DNA of 64,000 bases from Amorphochlora amoebiformis. Lineage: Eukaryota > Cercozoa > Chlorarachniophyceae. The DNA is taken from positions 62,001 to 126,000 of the forward strand of contig BAAHQB010000298.1 of NCBI GenBank assembly GCA_054601695.1. The letters are read 5' to 3'. A model generated the notes under the pieces. It made no database searches, was not told where the DNA came from, and saw only the letters and a list, made by a program, of their open reading frames with translations. Each line of letters begins with the position of its first letter. The stretch's first letter is position 1. Made by a program: the position numbers and the translations under genes. Of the stretch, positions 21,742 to 43,881 are shown piece after piece.

Positions 21742-22070
21742 TTACTTTTTCGCAAGGTCTTTCTTCCGCTGCTCTTTTATGCGTACATGAAGTTTCGCCT
21801 TCGGAATTTTGGGAAGACCAAACAGTTGACGGAAGAAGTTATACTTGTGCAGAGCAAACATCCACATGATCTTCCAACCTAAGAAAAAAAAAGGTTGGAA
21901 CTTCAGCGTGGTGATCACAGTTCGCGGCTCTTTAGCAGCGTACACACCCCAACCGTCCACAAAATTCGCGTGTGAAATTTTAACTCACCAGCTGCGATCA
22001 CAGCAACTTCTACAATAAGTGCGATTGCAACACGCAGAAATTGGTCGACGATATACCAGCTCGGGGGCAT
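21742..22070 (-). CDS. 72-residue single-pass membrane protein, two exons, complete
   Basis: Exon 1 is 22070-21989 and begins ATG with MPPSWYIVDQFLRVAIALIV. It ends at a consensus GTGAGT donor. The 110-base intron (21988-21879) is short and not TA-rich. Its acceptor TTTTTTTTTCTTAG is preceded by an AACC. Exon 2 (21878-21742) continues in phase with WKIMWMFALHKYNFFRQLFG and ends in a basic tail rich in Lys, Arg and Glu (RIKEQRKKDLAKK) with a TAA stop. Residues 12-36 form the only membrane segment, and the tail would be soluble. The GTAAGC formed by the stop region could act as a donor, so a longer protein cannot be excluded. I do not recognise the family. Unlike its neighbours, this gene lacks microsatellite introns. 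Confidence 0.7.
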
Positions 22071-22814
22071 TTTGGGATTGCAGCCAGACGTGGAAAAATG
22101 TGGTAACGTGACCGGCGGGAAGGGCGCCCTGTATGAAAGCCGATAAATTTGAAATGTGAGCGAAAAGTAAAGTAAAAGTCGCAGAAGTTCAAATCCAGAA
22201 CTTCGGCTTGGGATGGGCTTGGGGGGGGGCGGACGCGCTTCTTCCTAAATAAGTTCACTTCTCTACAGTCACCCACAGATGATGGCGTGTTGCACAGAGG
22301 GGGAAAACCACATGGGAGTCACGGGCCTCTGACAGCAAGTAGAATGCGGAAGCCACGGGGAAAAAACCTGTTGTGAAAAAAGCGGCTATCAGAAGCATAG
22401 ACGAGCGGCAATGGACATAAAGGTTTCGCAACCCCCACGCAGCTGTTGTCGACTTCGATTTTCCCTTACTTTAATGTTTTTAGCACGATAGGAAAGAAGA
22501 GAATGGGCAACTCTCGAATTCCGTGCAATTTGGTGCAGAGGTATCCCTATTTCTTCTGGCTATTGTCCGTCAAATTATTGACTCTTGCCGCTCCTTGTGA
22601 GCCTAACACAGATTTTATCGTCTAATCGGATTCACTACCGCTTTGGTATCCAGGATAAACGAGGTACAAGCCCGTTGGACCAGCCGAAAAGCCGACATGG
22701 GGAGCGTAGAGGTTCGGATAAGACAGATATCACGGATACCGTCGAAGATGGGAATCTCCTCCACGGTCGTTTGATCCCTCCACAAGTTGCCATAGTATTT
22801 GAAGTGATGAATGA
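22071..22814. promoter_or_regulatory. Putative bidirectional promoter region
   Basis: About 740 bases of unique, comparatively GC-rich sequence between the start of the minus-strand small membrane protein and the plus-strand gene that reads from about 22.8 kb. It contains a G-run near 22215-22230. No TATA box could be assigned. Confidence 0.4.
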
Positions 22815-30675
<7,861 letters not shown>

Positions 30676-30715
30676 GTACACGAATACATACCACAAAACA
30701 CATATATAATACATG

Positions 30716-30764
<49 letters not shown>

Positions 30765-30816
30765 GGCATATATATATATATATATATATGTCCTAAAATA
30801 TATATATATATATGTA

Positions 30817-30855
<39 letters not shown>

Positions 30856-30872
30856 AGATATATATAATATAA

Positions 30873-30903
<31 letters not shown>

Positions 30904-30935
30904 TATATATATATATATATTATATATTATAATAT

Positions 30936-30966
<31 letters not shown>

Positions 30967-30974
30967 TGCATATG

Positions 30975-31034
<60 letters not shown>

Positions 31035-31125
31035 GTATGTATGTATGTAAATAGACATACAAGTATACACCTCTGTAAATGTACAAGTTCAATATACAAC
31101 ACTGTTGTATCTAAATCCTCATATG

Positions 31126-31163
<38 letters not shown>

Positions 31164-31165
31164 AA

Positions 31166-31210
<45 letters not shown>

Positions 31211-31250
31211 GTATACATTTATATATATATATATAACACAACACAACTAG

Positions 31251-31557
31251 GGCAAATCCGTCAGTGATGAGCGAGGCTTTGAAAGAAGGAGACGAACTTG
31301 CACAGGCTCCTGTATATACTATACATATACAAATATATATATATATATTATATATATATATATATATAATAGATATATATATATAATATATATATATATA
31401 ATATAGATATATATATGTATATATGTATATATATGTGTATATAATATATTTATATATACATATATGTATATATATATATATATATATGTATATTCTATTT
31501 GGCTTTGAAAGAAGGAGACGAACTTGCACAGGCTCCTGTATATACTATACATATACA

Positions 31558-31618
<61 letters not shown>

Positions 31619-31647
31619 GTGTATATAATATATTTATGTATATATAC

Positions 31648-31683
<36 letters not shown>

Positions 31684-31761
31684 CATATATATATGTATAT
31701 TCTATTTGGCTTTGAAAGAAGGAGACGAACTTGCACAGGCTCCTGTATATACTATACATAT

Positions 31762-31800
<39 letters not shown>

Positions 31801-31860
31801 ATATATACATATATATATGTATATATATGTATATATATGTGTATACAATATATTTATGCG

Positions 31861-31893
<33 letters not shown>

Positions 31894-31973
31894 ACATACA
31901 TACACACATGTATGTATGTAAATTCTATTTGGCTTTGAATGAGGGAGACGAACTTGCACAGGCTCCTGTATAA

Positions 31974-32019
<46 letters not shown>

Positions 32020-32201
32020 TTATATATATATATATATATTATGTATATATATGTATATATATATATATGGAGAGAGAGAGAAACTTGCACAGACTCCTAC
32101 ACATACACACAAAGAATATAATTATATATATATATATATATATAGAAATACACACAAAGAATATTATTATATATGTATATATATATAGAAGGTCTCATGA
32201 C

Positions 32202-32233
<32 letters not shown>

Positions 32234-32347
32234 TACTTATATATATATATATATATATATACATGCATATATATATATACATATATATATGTATATTTGT
32301 ATATTTATAAGTACAAGTAAGTATGTACAACACATAAACATATATAC

Positions 32348-32390
<43 letters not shown>

Positions 32391-32438
32391 CACACACACA
32401 TATATATATATATTATATATATACATATATATGTATGC

Positions 32439-32477
<39 letters not shown>

Positions 32478-32830
32478 TACACACACATATATATATATAT
32501 ATATATATTATATACACACATATATATATATATATATATGTATACACACATATATATATATATAGATATTATATATATATAGAAGGTCCCAGGACTTTGG
32601 CGAATTCCTACATTTAAGCTAGACTCTACACAAGTCGATACGGCACGCCAAATTATACGAATCTCCAAGATCAGACAAGTCAAACCTTACCCTAACCCCC
32701 TCTCTCTATCTCTCTATCCCTCTCTATTTATTCTTATATCTCATATTTCTCCCTGCCTCTGACCTATTCTCTGTCTCTCCTCTCGCGTAAGCTCTCATCA
32801 TTTTGTATATGTACAATTATCTTAAATTAT

Positions 32831-32912
<82 letters not shown>

Positions 32913-33129
32913 ATAATTGTATGTATATATATATATATATATATTATATGTATATGTATATTATATATATATATATATATTTAAATATATATATATATAT
33001 AAATGTATGTATATATGTATATGTATGAAAAAGCATAGATATATGCATATTTATTATTATTATTACTATTATTATTTATTATTATTATTATTATATGTAT
33101 ATATATACGTATATAATGTATATATGTAT

Positions 33130-33175
<46 letters not shown>

Positions 33176-33252
33176 TGTATATAGGATGCCCTGGATGAAC
33201 TCATGGAAGAACTAACTAGGCCGAGGCTTCTCGAGTATTATATATATGTATA

Positions 33253-33310
<58 letters not shown>

Positions 33311-33312
33311 CA

Positions 33313-33348
<36 letters not shown>

Positions 33349-33435
33349 GCATACATATTTCATACTACAGAAGTAATACATACATACACATATCTATACA
33401 TACATACATATAAACATATATATATATATAATATT

Positions 33436-33476
<41 letters not shown>

Positions 33477-33637
33477 ATTACATATACACTCATACACAAA
33501 ATGCCTTATAAGCGAACATTTATTAATAATTATTGTGTTTATTTCTCAGATTCCGGCCGGGCAAGTTCCCACCACTGGATGCTACCACCCTACAAGATAA
33601 GATCAAGTCTGCTAAGGTATATACATATATATATATG

Positions 33638-33681
<44 letters not shown>

Positions 33682-33702
33682 CACATATTATTGTATACAG
33701 AA

Positions 33703-33762
<60 letters not shown>

Positions 33763-33849
33763 ATGTATATATATGTATACGTATGTATATATTTATATAT
33801 GAATGTAATATAAATATGATATGGTATGAAATGAGTATATGTAACATGT

Positions 33850-33943
<94 letters not shown>

Positions 33944-33972
33944 TGCATATAATGTAGGTTTACATGTACATG

Positions 33973-34027
<55 letters not shown>

Positions 34028-34241
34028 CTAATATGTACACACGCATCAGAAAAACCGAGTGTTTAAAGCAAAGACGCGTGAGTCATACGGCTACAAACTT
34101 CAGAAGGTTTCAGGCTATGTACTGGAGGTATATATATATATATATATATATATAAATTATATATATATATATATATATATAATATTTATACGTACAAACA
34201 TTCATAATAAATGTACATAAATACATACATGCATGCATGCA

Positions 34242-34298
<57 letters not shown>

Positions 34299-34601
34299 AA
34301 ATATATGTATGTAGATATATATATATATGTGTGTGTTTGTGTGTGTAAACACATAAATATATACATACTAATATAGATGTAAAATATATGAATATATATT
34401 TCTAATATGTGTGCATACATATACGTATACATGTATGTTATAGAAACACATACATATATACATATTAATATAGATGTAAAATATATGAATATATATTTCT
34501 AATATGTGTGTATACATATACATATACATGTATGTTTACATAATATTACTTTAAGTACCCGAAAGCGCATGTGAAGCATTAGGGGGACACACATACATTT
34601 T

Positions 34602-34686
<85 letters not shown>

Positions 34687-34721
34687 CAGGTATTACAATA
34701 TATTTATATACATATATATAC

Positions 34722-34771
<50 letters not shown>

Positions 34772-34915
34772 CTCTAGGTACGAGAAAGTCTATGTGAGGC
34801 ATTGGGGACACATGAGGCGTGGGCATGGGATGAGCTTGAAAAAAAGGTATCCGAATAAACATGATGTATAAGTTTTTATATACACATATAAGTATATTTG
34901 TGAATTTTATAAATG

Positions 34916-34967
<52 letters not shown>

Positions 34968-35017
34968 CCTCTATGTATATATCCTATAGGTGAACAAGAT
35001 TAAGGTCTAGGAGGCGA

Positions 35018-35054
<37 letters not shown>

Positions 35055-35129
35055 CTATAAATATACATAATAAGATAGATTCACCTGGATGTATATATTC
35101 CTATTGGTAGACAATTTAGGATGGCAAGG

Positions 35130-35162
<33 letters not shown>

Positions 35163-35168
35163 TATACA

Positions 35169-35219
<51 letters not shown>

Positions 35220-35335
35220 GTATATATATATATACACCTAGATGTATAATTATTCTACTGGTGGATAGGATTAGGATATGGGACGCAAAGATATACACAA
35301 ACATATTATATACATATATATATATATATATATAA

Positions 35336-35366
<31 letters not shown>

Positions 35367-35555
35367 ATATGTATATATATATATATATCCTATAGGTGGA
35401 CAAGATTAGGATCTGGGAGGCAAAGATATACATATATATATGTATATATATGTAATATATATATATATATATATAATATATATATATATAATATATATAT
35501 ATACATATATATATATATCCTATAGGTGGACAAGATTAGGATCTGGGAGGCAAAG

Positions 35556-35616
<61 letters not shown>

Positions 35617-35784
35617 CCTTGATGTATCTTTATATATATATATATATACATAATATATATATATATATATATATCCTATAGGTGGACAAGATTAGGATCT
35701 GGGAGGCAAAGAAAGCTCGTGGTGGGGAACGCTTCCGCGGGAAACACTTACCCACGATTGCAGGTATATATATATATATATGTA

Positions 35785-35850
<66 letters not shown>

Positions 35851-35906
35851 ATTACATATATATATATGTGTGTGATATATATATATATATATATATACAT
35901 GCTTCA

Positions 35907-35966
<60 letters not shown>

Positions 35967-36078
35967 TTCTAAATATCCATATGTATCTATATATATAATA
36001 TATATATATATATACACATATATAAAGATGTAATGCCTTATCGTTCCATCTTGTGCCATTATGCTTCAGATACTTCAC

Positions 36079-36175
<97 letters not shown>

Positions 36176-36300
36176 ATATATAGAAATATATATTTGTAAT
36201 ATTCAGATCTCCCAGATGTAGGTTTAGCATCGTCGCTTTTAGAGGTTAAGAAGCGCTTAGATATCACCACCTCTAACCTCAAGGTATCTACCACATAATT

Positions 36301-36332
<32 letters not shown>

Positions 36333-36336
36333 TTCA

Positions 36337-36370
<34 letters not shown>

Positions 36371-36383
36371 CTTTTATATAAGC

Positions 36384-36433
<50 letters not shown>

Positions 36434-36536
36434 ACATATATACATATATACAGATATATATTTCCATGTAGGCGGCAGTCCTCTCAAATCAAGCCGAGAA
36501 AATCACCCTGGCGGTAAGTTTATAAATATATTCATA

Positions 36537-36568
<32 letters not shown>

Positions 36569-36710
36569 CGTTACCTTTACCTCACAGCCCTACCCTGGTC
36601 CTAAACTCTATATGAATATACACAATATATACATATATATATACATATATATATATATATAATATATATATATATATAATATATATATATATATATGCAT
36701 ACATACATAC

Positions 36711-36745
<35 letters not shown>

Positions 36746-36795
36746 ATGTGTATTCACATAACTTCATAACAACTCCACCTCACAGCCCTCCATAG

Positions 36796-36841
<46 letters not shown>

Positions 36842-37494
36842 GTATATACATCTGTTTGCATAACCTTACAACTAAACCTCACAGCACTACCCTAACCCTA
36901 ACTCTAACCCTAACCCTAACCCTAACCTAAGCCTAACCCTAACCCTAACCCCCCTAACTCTTAACCCTAACCCTAACCCTAACCCTAGCGTAACTATTCC
37001 TTGCCCTACCCTAATCCCAACCCCAACCCTACCTAAAGCCTAACCCTAACCCTAACCCTAACCCTAACCCTAACCCGAGTCAATGGTCCTCGGACCATCA
37101 CATTCTGAATAATCTGATCCTAACCCTACCCTTAACCCTAGCCCTAACCCTAACCCTAACCCTAACCTAACCCTATCCTCGCGTAAGTATTCCTAGCCTC
37201 TCTAGATTGACCTTAAGGTATCCCAGACTGAGCGTGAGTTTGTGGTCATGAACAGCTTAAGGATGAGTTTGTGGTAATGAACAGCTTAAGGATATTGAGA
37301 GAGACGTTGTGGATTCACCCGTAGACCTTTCCAGTGCTCTGTATCCTTCTATCGCTGACGCCAAGGGTAAGAATGTTAAGTAATGAAATATATATTCTAT
37401 TACATAATATATATATATATATATATAATATATATGTGTGTATACACATATAACCCAACTATCGCTGACGCCAAGGGTAAGATGATACTAAGAA

Positions 37495-37546
<52 letters not shown>

Positions 37547-37690
37547 CATATATATATATATATATACATATGTATAATATGGATTAATATATATATATAT
37601 ATATACAAATATATATATATATATATATATAAATATTTATATATAGGCATTTTGAAAGTAATTACAGTGGGCCAGCTACCCCTATACCCC

Positions 37691-37737
<47 letters not shown>

Positions 37738-37738
37738 G

Positions 37739-37769
<31 letters not shown>

Positions 37770-37841
37770 ACATATATAGGCATTCTAAAAGTAATTACAG
37801 TGGGACCAGCTACCCCTATACCTCGATCATCGTCTCGTGTC

Positions 37842-37894
<53 letters not shown>

Positions 37895-37920
37895 ATATAT
37901 ATATATAGATGTGTATTTAC

Positions 37921-37968
<48 letters not shown>

Positions 37969-38016
37969 TTTGCGAGAGAGTGTGTGTATTTGCAAGACTT
38001 GTCCTTATTATGTACG

Positions 38017-38080
<64 letters not shown>

Positions 38081-38129
38081 TATATATACACGCAGTTATA
38101 TTTGAATATATATAACATATACATATACA

Positions 38130-38174
<45 letters not shown>

Positions 38175-38664
38175 TATATATATATATATAGGCTGCAAGG
38201 ATAGCGGGTAATAAGAGCGCGTGCATGTCTTGCAAGGCACTCGGAAAGGTTACATGTGTACATATATAATATATATATTCATATAATATATATATATATA
38301 TATGTGTATATATACGTTATATATATATATACATATAATATACATATATATATATATATATATGTGTGTGTGTATACATTTGTATTTGTATGAACAATAT
38401 ACACTTACATATCAGATCGACACATACGAAGAAATAACGGCATACAACCGCGCCGCACGCTGGCTCGAACGAAGAGCCGGACACTCTGTCTAACCTCTCT
38501 CAAATCTCGATTTTCCTCCCTCGCAAATCGCTTCTTTCCTGCTCTCCCTAATCCTAATTTTCCATCGTAATGGCCCGTTTCCTCTCTCTCTCTCTCTCTT
38601 CCGTCTATAGGTCTTATCTCTCTCGCTGTCATTTTCTCTCCCTTTTCGTCTCTTCATTTCTCTT

Positions 38665-38699
<35 letters not shown>

Positions 38700-38976
38700 T
38701 TCTTTCGACCTCCTTGTTCTCCCTAATTCTTCTCTTTCTCTGTATTTTGGGACTTGGACTCTTTTTTTTTCCTTTCTCAAACCTTTGATTTCTTGTCAGG
38801 TGCGAAAAACAGACCCTAGAAAGAGGGGAAAGAAGGATAGTTTCAAGGTGTATCATCTTATGTATTTTACATATGTGTATGTATGTAAACATCGTTAAAT
38901 ATTTCATGCATTAGATCTATATAATATATATATATGTGTATATATATATATATATATGGATACGTATATGTTTATA

Positions 38977-39021
<45 letters not shown>

Positions 39022-39119
39022 GTGTGTGTGTATATATATATATGTATGTATACATATACGAATAGGTGAGCACGTGGGCTGCGCGCCTCCGAAGACCTGG
39101 AGGATTGCGACCCAGAGAA

Positions 39120-39152
<33 letters not shown>

Positions 39153-39477
39153 TATGTATACTTTAGATAGATAGATATGTACACATACTTTTACATTTAT
39201 TTGTTTGTATACAAACATATATAATATATTTATATATCGATATATAATATAGATATAACATATATATATATATATATATAGATATATATATATATGTATG
39301 TATATATCAATATAGATATATACACACACATATATATATACATATATATATATATATGATATATATATATACGCATGTATATTTGAATATATACATACAT
39401 ATGTACATATACAAACATAAGTACATGCACATGTAAACATATGTATAATAACATGAATAGCACGTCTGTATAAATAC

Positions 39478-39522
<45 letters not shown>

Positions 39523-39542
39523 CATACATATTATATACATAT

Positions 39543-39574
<32 letters not shown>

Positions 39575-40282
39575 GTATATATTTCAAGATCAATGCTCTC
39601 CGCCGTAAGTGCATCGAATTCTCATCACCTTCGTTCCTCCAAAAGCTCTGCCAAGAGAGTGGTTAGTATTATCTCCACCCCCCTCTCGCCTCGGCTTCTC
39701 GCTCTCTTCCCCTCGAGCTCCCTCCCTCTCAATCTCCCTCTCTTCCTCCCTCTCTTCCTCTCTCTCTCTCTTCCTCTCTCTCTCTCTTCCTCTCTCTCTC
39801 TCTTCCTCTCTCTCTCTCTTCCTCTCTCTCTCTTCCTCTCTCTCCTTCTCTCTCTCTCTCTCTTCCTCTCTCTCTCTTCCTCTCTCTCCCTCCCTCTCTT
39901 CCTCTCTCTCTCTTCCCCTCTCTCTCTCCCTCTCTCTCTCTTCCTCTCCTCCCCTCTCTCTCTCTTTCTCTCTATCATCTCTCCTCTCTATCCTTCTCCA
40001 GTCCTCCTTACGAAACCCTAAGTGACTCTCCGATAGTGATGGTCGCGGTCGCACGGCAGCTCGGGGCTGCTTGCTTCGCGACGATATCCGAGTCGCTGAG
40101 CCCGACTCTCGTTCATGTCCGGGCGCTTACGGTGAGAGCTTCTAGATTTCGTTTTTTTTTTTTTTTTTTTTTTGGGGTGTGTTTCTTGGAGGAGTTGTTT
40201 TATTTTTCAGATCTTTCCGTTTGTCTGTTTTTCTATGTGTGTATGGATGTTTGTATGTGTGTTTGTATGTGTGTGTGTAGAA

Positions 40283-40372
<90 letters not shown>

Positions 40373-40536
40373 TTGATAATATATGTAATTATAAACACGT
40401 ATGTATATATATATATACATATTATATGTATGTAGTATTTTGTAAGTATATATGTGTATATATGTACACATGTGTAAATAATGATATCTGTATATATTTA
40501 TATATATATATATATATATATTTATTTATATATATA

Positions 40537-40623
<87 letters not shown>

Positions 40624-40635
40624 ATATATATATAT

Positions 40636-40686
<51 letters not shown>

Positions 40687-40909
40687 TATAATATATAATA
40701 AATATATAATATAATACACATACATATATCTATATATATTTATATTATATATATATGTATACATATATATATATATATATATGTATGTATTGTATGTATA
40801 TGTATATATATATATATATGTACATATGTGTATGTATATCTTTGGAAGCTTGGAAGTCGATTTCAAGCGAGAAGATTATCCTGTTTTCATATATATACAT
40901 ATACCTATA

Positions 40910-40960
<51 letters not shown>

Positions 40961-41004
40961 TGTGTACGTGTTTATATGTTGAATGTGAATGTGCGTGATG
41001 TATT

Positions 41005-41042
<38 letters not shown>

Positions 41043-41283
41043 AATATATATATACATACATATATATATGTATATATATTTATGTGCATATTTATAACAT
41101 ATATATATATATATATATATATATTACGTTCAGATATGAATATGGGTGCTAATATTAGTACAATGTAGTAGATATATGTACATTTTATTACATGTGTAAT
41201 ATATAAAAAAATACATGTATTTTGATATCTTTTTAGGAGAGCATAGGGCCCTGGGCGGCTGTGGAACTTGTTGGGATTGAGAC

Positions 41284-41288
<5 letters not shown>
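31251..41288 (+). CDS. Micro-exon IQ-motif gene, middle part
   Basis: Exons: 31251-31311, 32583-32678, 33185 to about 33247, 33550-33616, 34050-34127, 34778-34846, 35682-35763, 36207-36283, 36472-36513, 37206 (end unclear), 37291-37366, 37780-37844, 38192-38248, 38416-38487, 38800-38847, 39066-39119, about 39593-39660, 40002-40131 and 41237-41288. Nearly all joins keep frame. Examples: [108 protein letters not shown] and [20 protein letters not shown]. Median exon length is about 67 bases. Unresolved joins are 33247/33550, 37206/37291 (a 29-base tandem duplication sits there) and 39660/40002. The peptides are mixed helical and basic, with one CMSCK motif. No domain is recognised. Exon-edge copies surround several exons. 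The chain could cover more than one gene. Confidence 0.7.
31276..32112 (+). repeat. Five-copy duplication of an exon edge
   Basis: The end of exon 31251-31311 (CTTTGAAAGAAGGAGACGAA, then CTTGCACAGGCTCCT) with its GTATATA donor recurs at about 31501-31545, 31710-31755 and 31935-31972, and in decayed form at about 32080-32100. Copies two to four share the leader TTCTATTTGG, which is absent from the parent exon. They therefore derive from one another. Confidence 0.9.
33045..33095. repeat. (ATT)n trinucleotide repeat
   Basis: About 15 ATT units with a CTATT interruption inside an intron. It is the only clear trinucleotide microsatellite in the window. Confidence 0.9.
34541..34846 (+). repeat. 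Decayed upstream copy of exon 34778-34846
   Basis: 34541-34586 (TTACTTTAAGTACCCGAAAG, then CATGTGAAGCATTAGGGGG) matches the acceptor and first half of the exon with several substitutions. In the copy the acceptor AG survives, but the frame is broken. Confidence 0.8.
34977..35712 (+). repeat. Six tandem copies of an exon acceptor edge, graded in decay
   Basis: The segment ATCCTATAGGTGGACAAGAT, TAGGATCTGGGAGGCAAAGA occurs at about 34980, 35090, 35241, 35389, 35516 and 35674. Only the last continues into a full exon (35682-35763). The two copies just upstream are identical to it over the shared 40 bases, the one at 35241 has a few changes, and the first two are badly mutated (an in-frame TAG in the first). 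Each is followed by (TA)n. Confidence 0.92.
36885..37190 (-). repeat. CCCTAA array with embedded 44-base element
   Basis: Telomere-like units in an intron. At 37077-37120 the array carries GAGTCAATGGTCCTCGGACC, the reverse complement of the element inside the 28.3 kb array. Confidence 0.9.
37235..37293 (+). repeat. 29-base tandem duplication within an exon region
   Basis: GAGTTTGTGGTMATGAACAG plus CTTAAGGAT is present twice in direct succession. As 29 is not a multiple of three, a continuous reading through both copies hits a stop (TAA). The region probably uses splice sites inside the duplication, but I could not resolve them. Confidence 0.8.
37333..37844 (+). repeat. Two more exon-edge copies
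   Basis: ATCGCTGACGCCAAGGGTAA (end of exon 37291-37366 with its donor) recurs at 37460-37482. The start of exon 37780-37844 (AGGCATTYTRAAAGTAATTA, CAGTGGGNCCAGCTACCCC) is pre-figured at 37645-37690. That upstream copy has lost one base and would shift the frame. Confidence 0.85.
38490..38798. repeat. (CT)n tract before a 3' splice site
   Basis: CT-rich intron from the GTCTAA donor of exon 38416-38487 to the TTGTCAG acceptor of exon 38800-38847. Confidence 0.85.
39665..40000. repeat. (CT)n tract ending at a 3' splice site
   Basis: CT/CTT repeats fill this intron up to the CTTCTCCAG acceptor of exon 40002-40131. Confidence 0.9.
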
Positions 41289-41330
<42 letters not shown>

Positions 41331-41488
41331 CATGTAAACAAATAAATAAATAAATTATATATATATGGATATATATGACCAATACATATATATTATAATA
41401 TGTACATGTTTTGTATACATATAGATACATACATATATGTATGTGTATATGTTTATAAAGACATAAGTGAGAGTAAATATATACGTAC

Positions 41489-41523
<35 letters not shown>

Positions 41524-41730
41524 ATATTATATATATATATAGACATTACTACACACACAACATAGTAAAACTTATATAATATTATACATACATATAAAAA
41601 TATACTTATATATATATATATATACATGTATTATATAATTATGTATAATATATATATATATATATGTATTATATAATTATGTATATCCATATTATACTTA
41701 TTTTTATTTAATGTTGTTATGTGAATGCAG

Positions 41731-41940
41731 AGAGGAGAGAGAGATGGATAGAGAGAGAGCGGGAGAGAGAGAGAGCGAGAGAGAGAGAGCGGGAGAGAGA
41801 GAGAGAGAGCGGGAGAGAGAGAGAGAGCGGGAGAGAGAGAGAGAGAGAGCGGGAGAGAGAGAGAGAGTGGGAGAGAGAGAGAGAGAGTGGGAGAGAGAGA
41901 GAGAGTGGGAGAGAGAGAGAGCGGGAGAGAGAGAGAGCGC

Positions 41941-42017
<77 letters not shown>

Positions 42018-42035
42018 GGAGAGAGGAAAAAGCGG

Positions 42036-42071
<36 letters not shown>

Positions 42072-42350
42072 GGGAGAGAGAGAGAGGGAGAGAGAGCGGG
42101 AGAGGGAGAGAGAGCGGGAGAGGGAGAGAGAGCGGGAGAGGGAGAGAGAGCGGGAGAGGGAGAGAGAGCAGGAGAGAGAGAGAGAGCAGCAGAGAGAGAG
42201 AGAGAGAGCAGGAGAGAGAGCGGGAGAGAGGAGAGAGCGGGGGAGAGAGAGAGGGAGAGAGAGAGAGAGAGCGGGAGAGGGAGAGAGAGCGGGAGAGAGA
42301 GAGAGAGCGGGAGAGAGAGAAAAAAAAAAAAGGTGAAAACCAAGGTTGAA
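41731..42350 (+). CDS. Possible giant Arg-Glu repeat exon
   Basis: After GAATGCAG an open frame of 620 bases runs through the (GA)n/(GAGCGG)n tract to a GTATAT donor and would encode about 206 residues of mixed RE/ER repeats ending KVKTKVE. It starts in the phase left by exon 41237-41288 and ends in phase 0. Against it: GA repeats are open in all frames, and similar tracts elsewhere are plainly intronic. If real it would be a charged, disordered or single-helix spacer. Confidence 0.3.
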
Positions 42351-42510
42351 GTATATGAAAGGAATTACAAAAGGATTTATCTCCTATATGTTTAAAACCC
42401 CTCTTCTATCTCTCTATATCTCTTCTCCTCCCCAAGTGTTTATACAGTGTGTGTGTGTGTGTGTATGTACATGTGTATTCATGTATAAATATGATATATA
42501 TTTATATATG

Positions 42511-42545
<35 letters not shown>

Positions 42546-42613
42546 ATCATTATATTTATATGTGCAGATGTACATATATATATATACATATATATATATA
42601 TAATATATATATA

Positions 42614-42714
<101 letters not shown>

Positions 42715-42899
42715 GTGTATATATATATATATATATTTGTATGTATACATATGTATGTATGGCTGCAATATTCTCTTGTAATGCTAATATATTTTGACTC
42801 TACACACATACATACACATACATACACATACATATGTATGTATATTTACATAAATATATATGTATACATACATATAACATATAATATATATATACATGT

Positions 42900-43075
42900 A
42901 CATTATCTAACTAATGCGCGTGTATGGATGTGTTATGCTTAAAATATTGATCTATGGCCGTATGTATGTATATATATATATATAACATATAATATATATA
43001 TGTACATTATCCAACTAACGCGCGTGTATGGATGTGTTATGCATAAAATATTAATCTATGGCCGCACATATTCAA
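42900..43075 (+). repeat. ~110-base tandem duplication
   Basis: CGCGTGTATGGATGTGTTAT plus GCWTAAAATATTRATCTATG occurs at 42916-42960 and 43020-43064 with a few substitutions. No exon assigned. Confidence 0.8.
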
Positions 43076-43294
43076 ATATTTATGTAAGTATGTATATATA
43101 TTGTATGTACATATATTCACGATGCATATATATATAATTAAATAAATATATATACAACATACACACACATATACATATAAATATACATATATATATATAT
43201 ATATATATAATATATATGATGTATGTATGTATATATATATAAATAAATATAAATAAATATATATATATATTATATTAGTATGTTACATATAATA

Positions 43295-43331
43295 TGTAAA
43301 TATTCGTATTATATAGATGATGTAGAGGTCC

Positions 43332-43379
<48 letters not shown>

Positions 43380-43540
43380 TATGTTACATATAATATGTAA
43401 ATATTCGTATTATATAGATGATGTAGAGGTCCTACTATGCCTAATATGTAAATATTCGTAATATATAGATGGTGTCGAGGTCCTACTATGCCTAATATGT
43501 AATATTCGTATTATATAGATGATGTCGAGGTCCTACTATG
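43295..43540 (+). repeat. Four tandem copies of an exon acceptor edge
   Basis: ATATGTAAATATTCGTATTA, TATAGATGATGTAGAGGTCC, TACTATGCC recurs at about 43290, 43388, 43446 and 43496. The last copy is the working start of exon 43519-43577. Confidence 0.88.
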
Positions 43541-43848
43541 CCAGCCCTTAGATTCCAAGACAAACACTCCTTTCGATGTAAATATACACATATGTCTGTG
43601 TATATATATCATATATATATATATACATATTGTATATTATATACGCATATATTTATACATTTACTACTTCGATGTATGTATTTATATGTATATATATATA
43701 TATATACATATGTGTGTGTGTGTATATATATAGATTTACATGTATACATATATATATATATATACTCACATATACATATATATATATGATTATTATGTAT
43801 AGCATACATGTTATATCCGTGGGTATAACATGATATATTATATATAGA

Positions 43849-43881
<33 letters not shown>

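Noticed and set aside
34341-34550. A duplicated block of about 85 bases (TAATATAGATGTAAAATATA)
   Set aside because: It is a clear tandem duplication but carries no exon edge, so it adds nothing to the splice-site argument.
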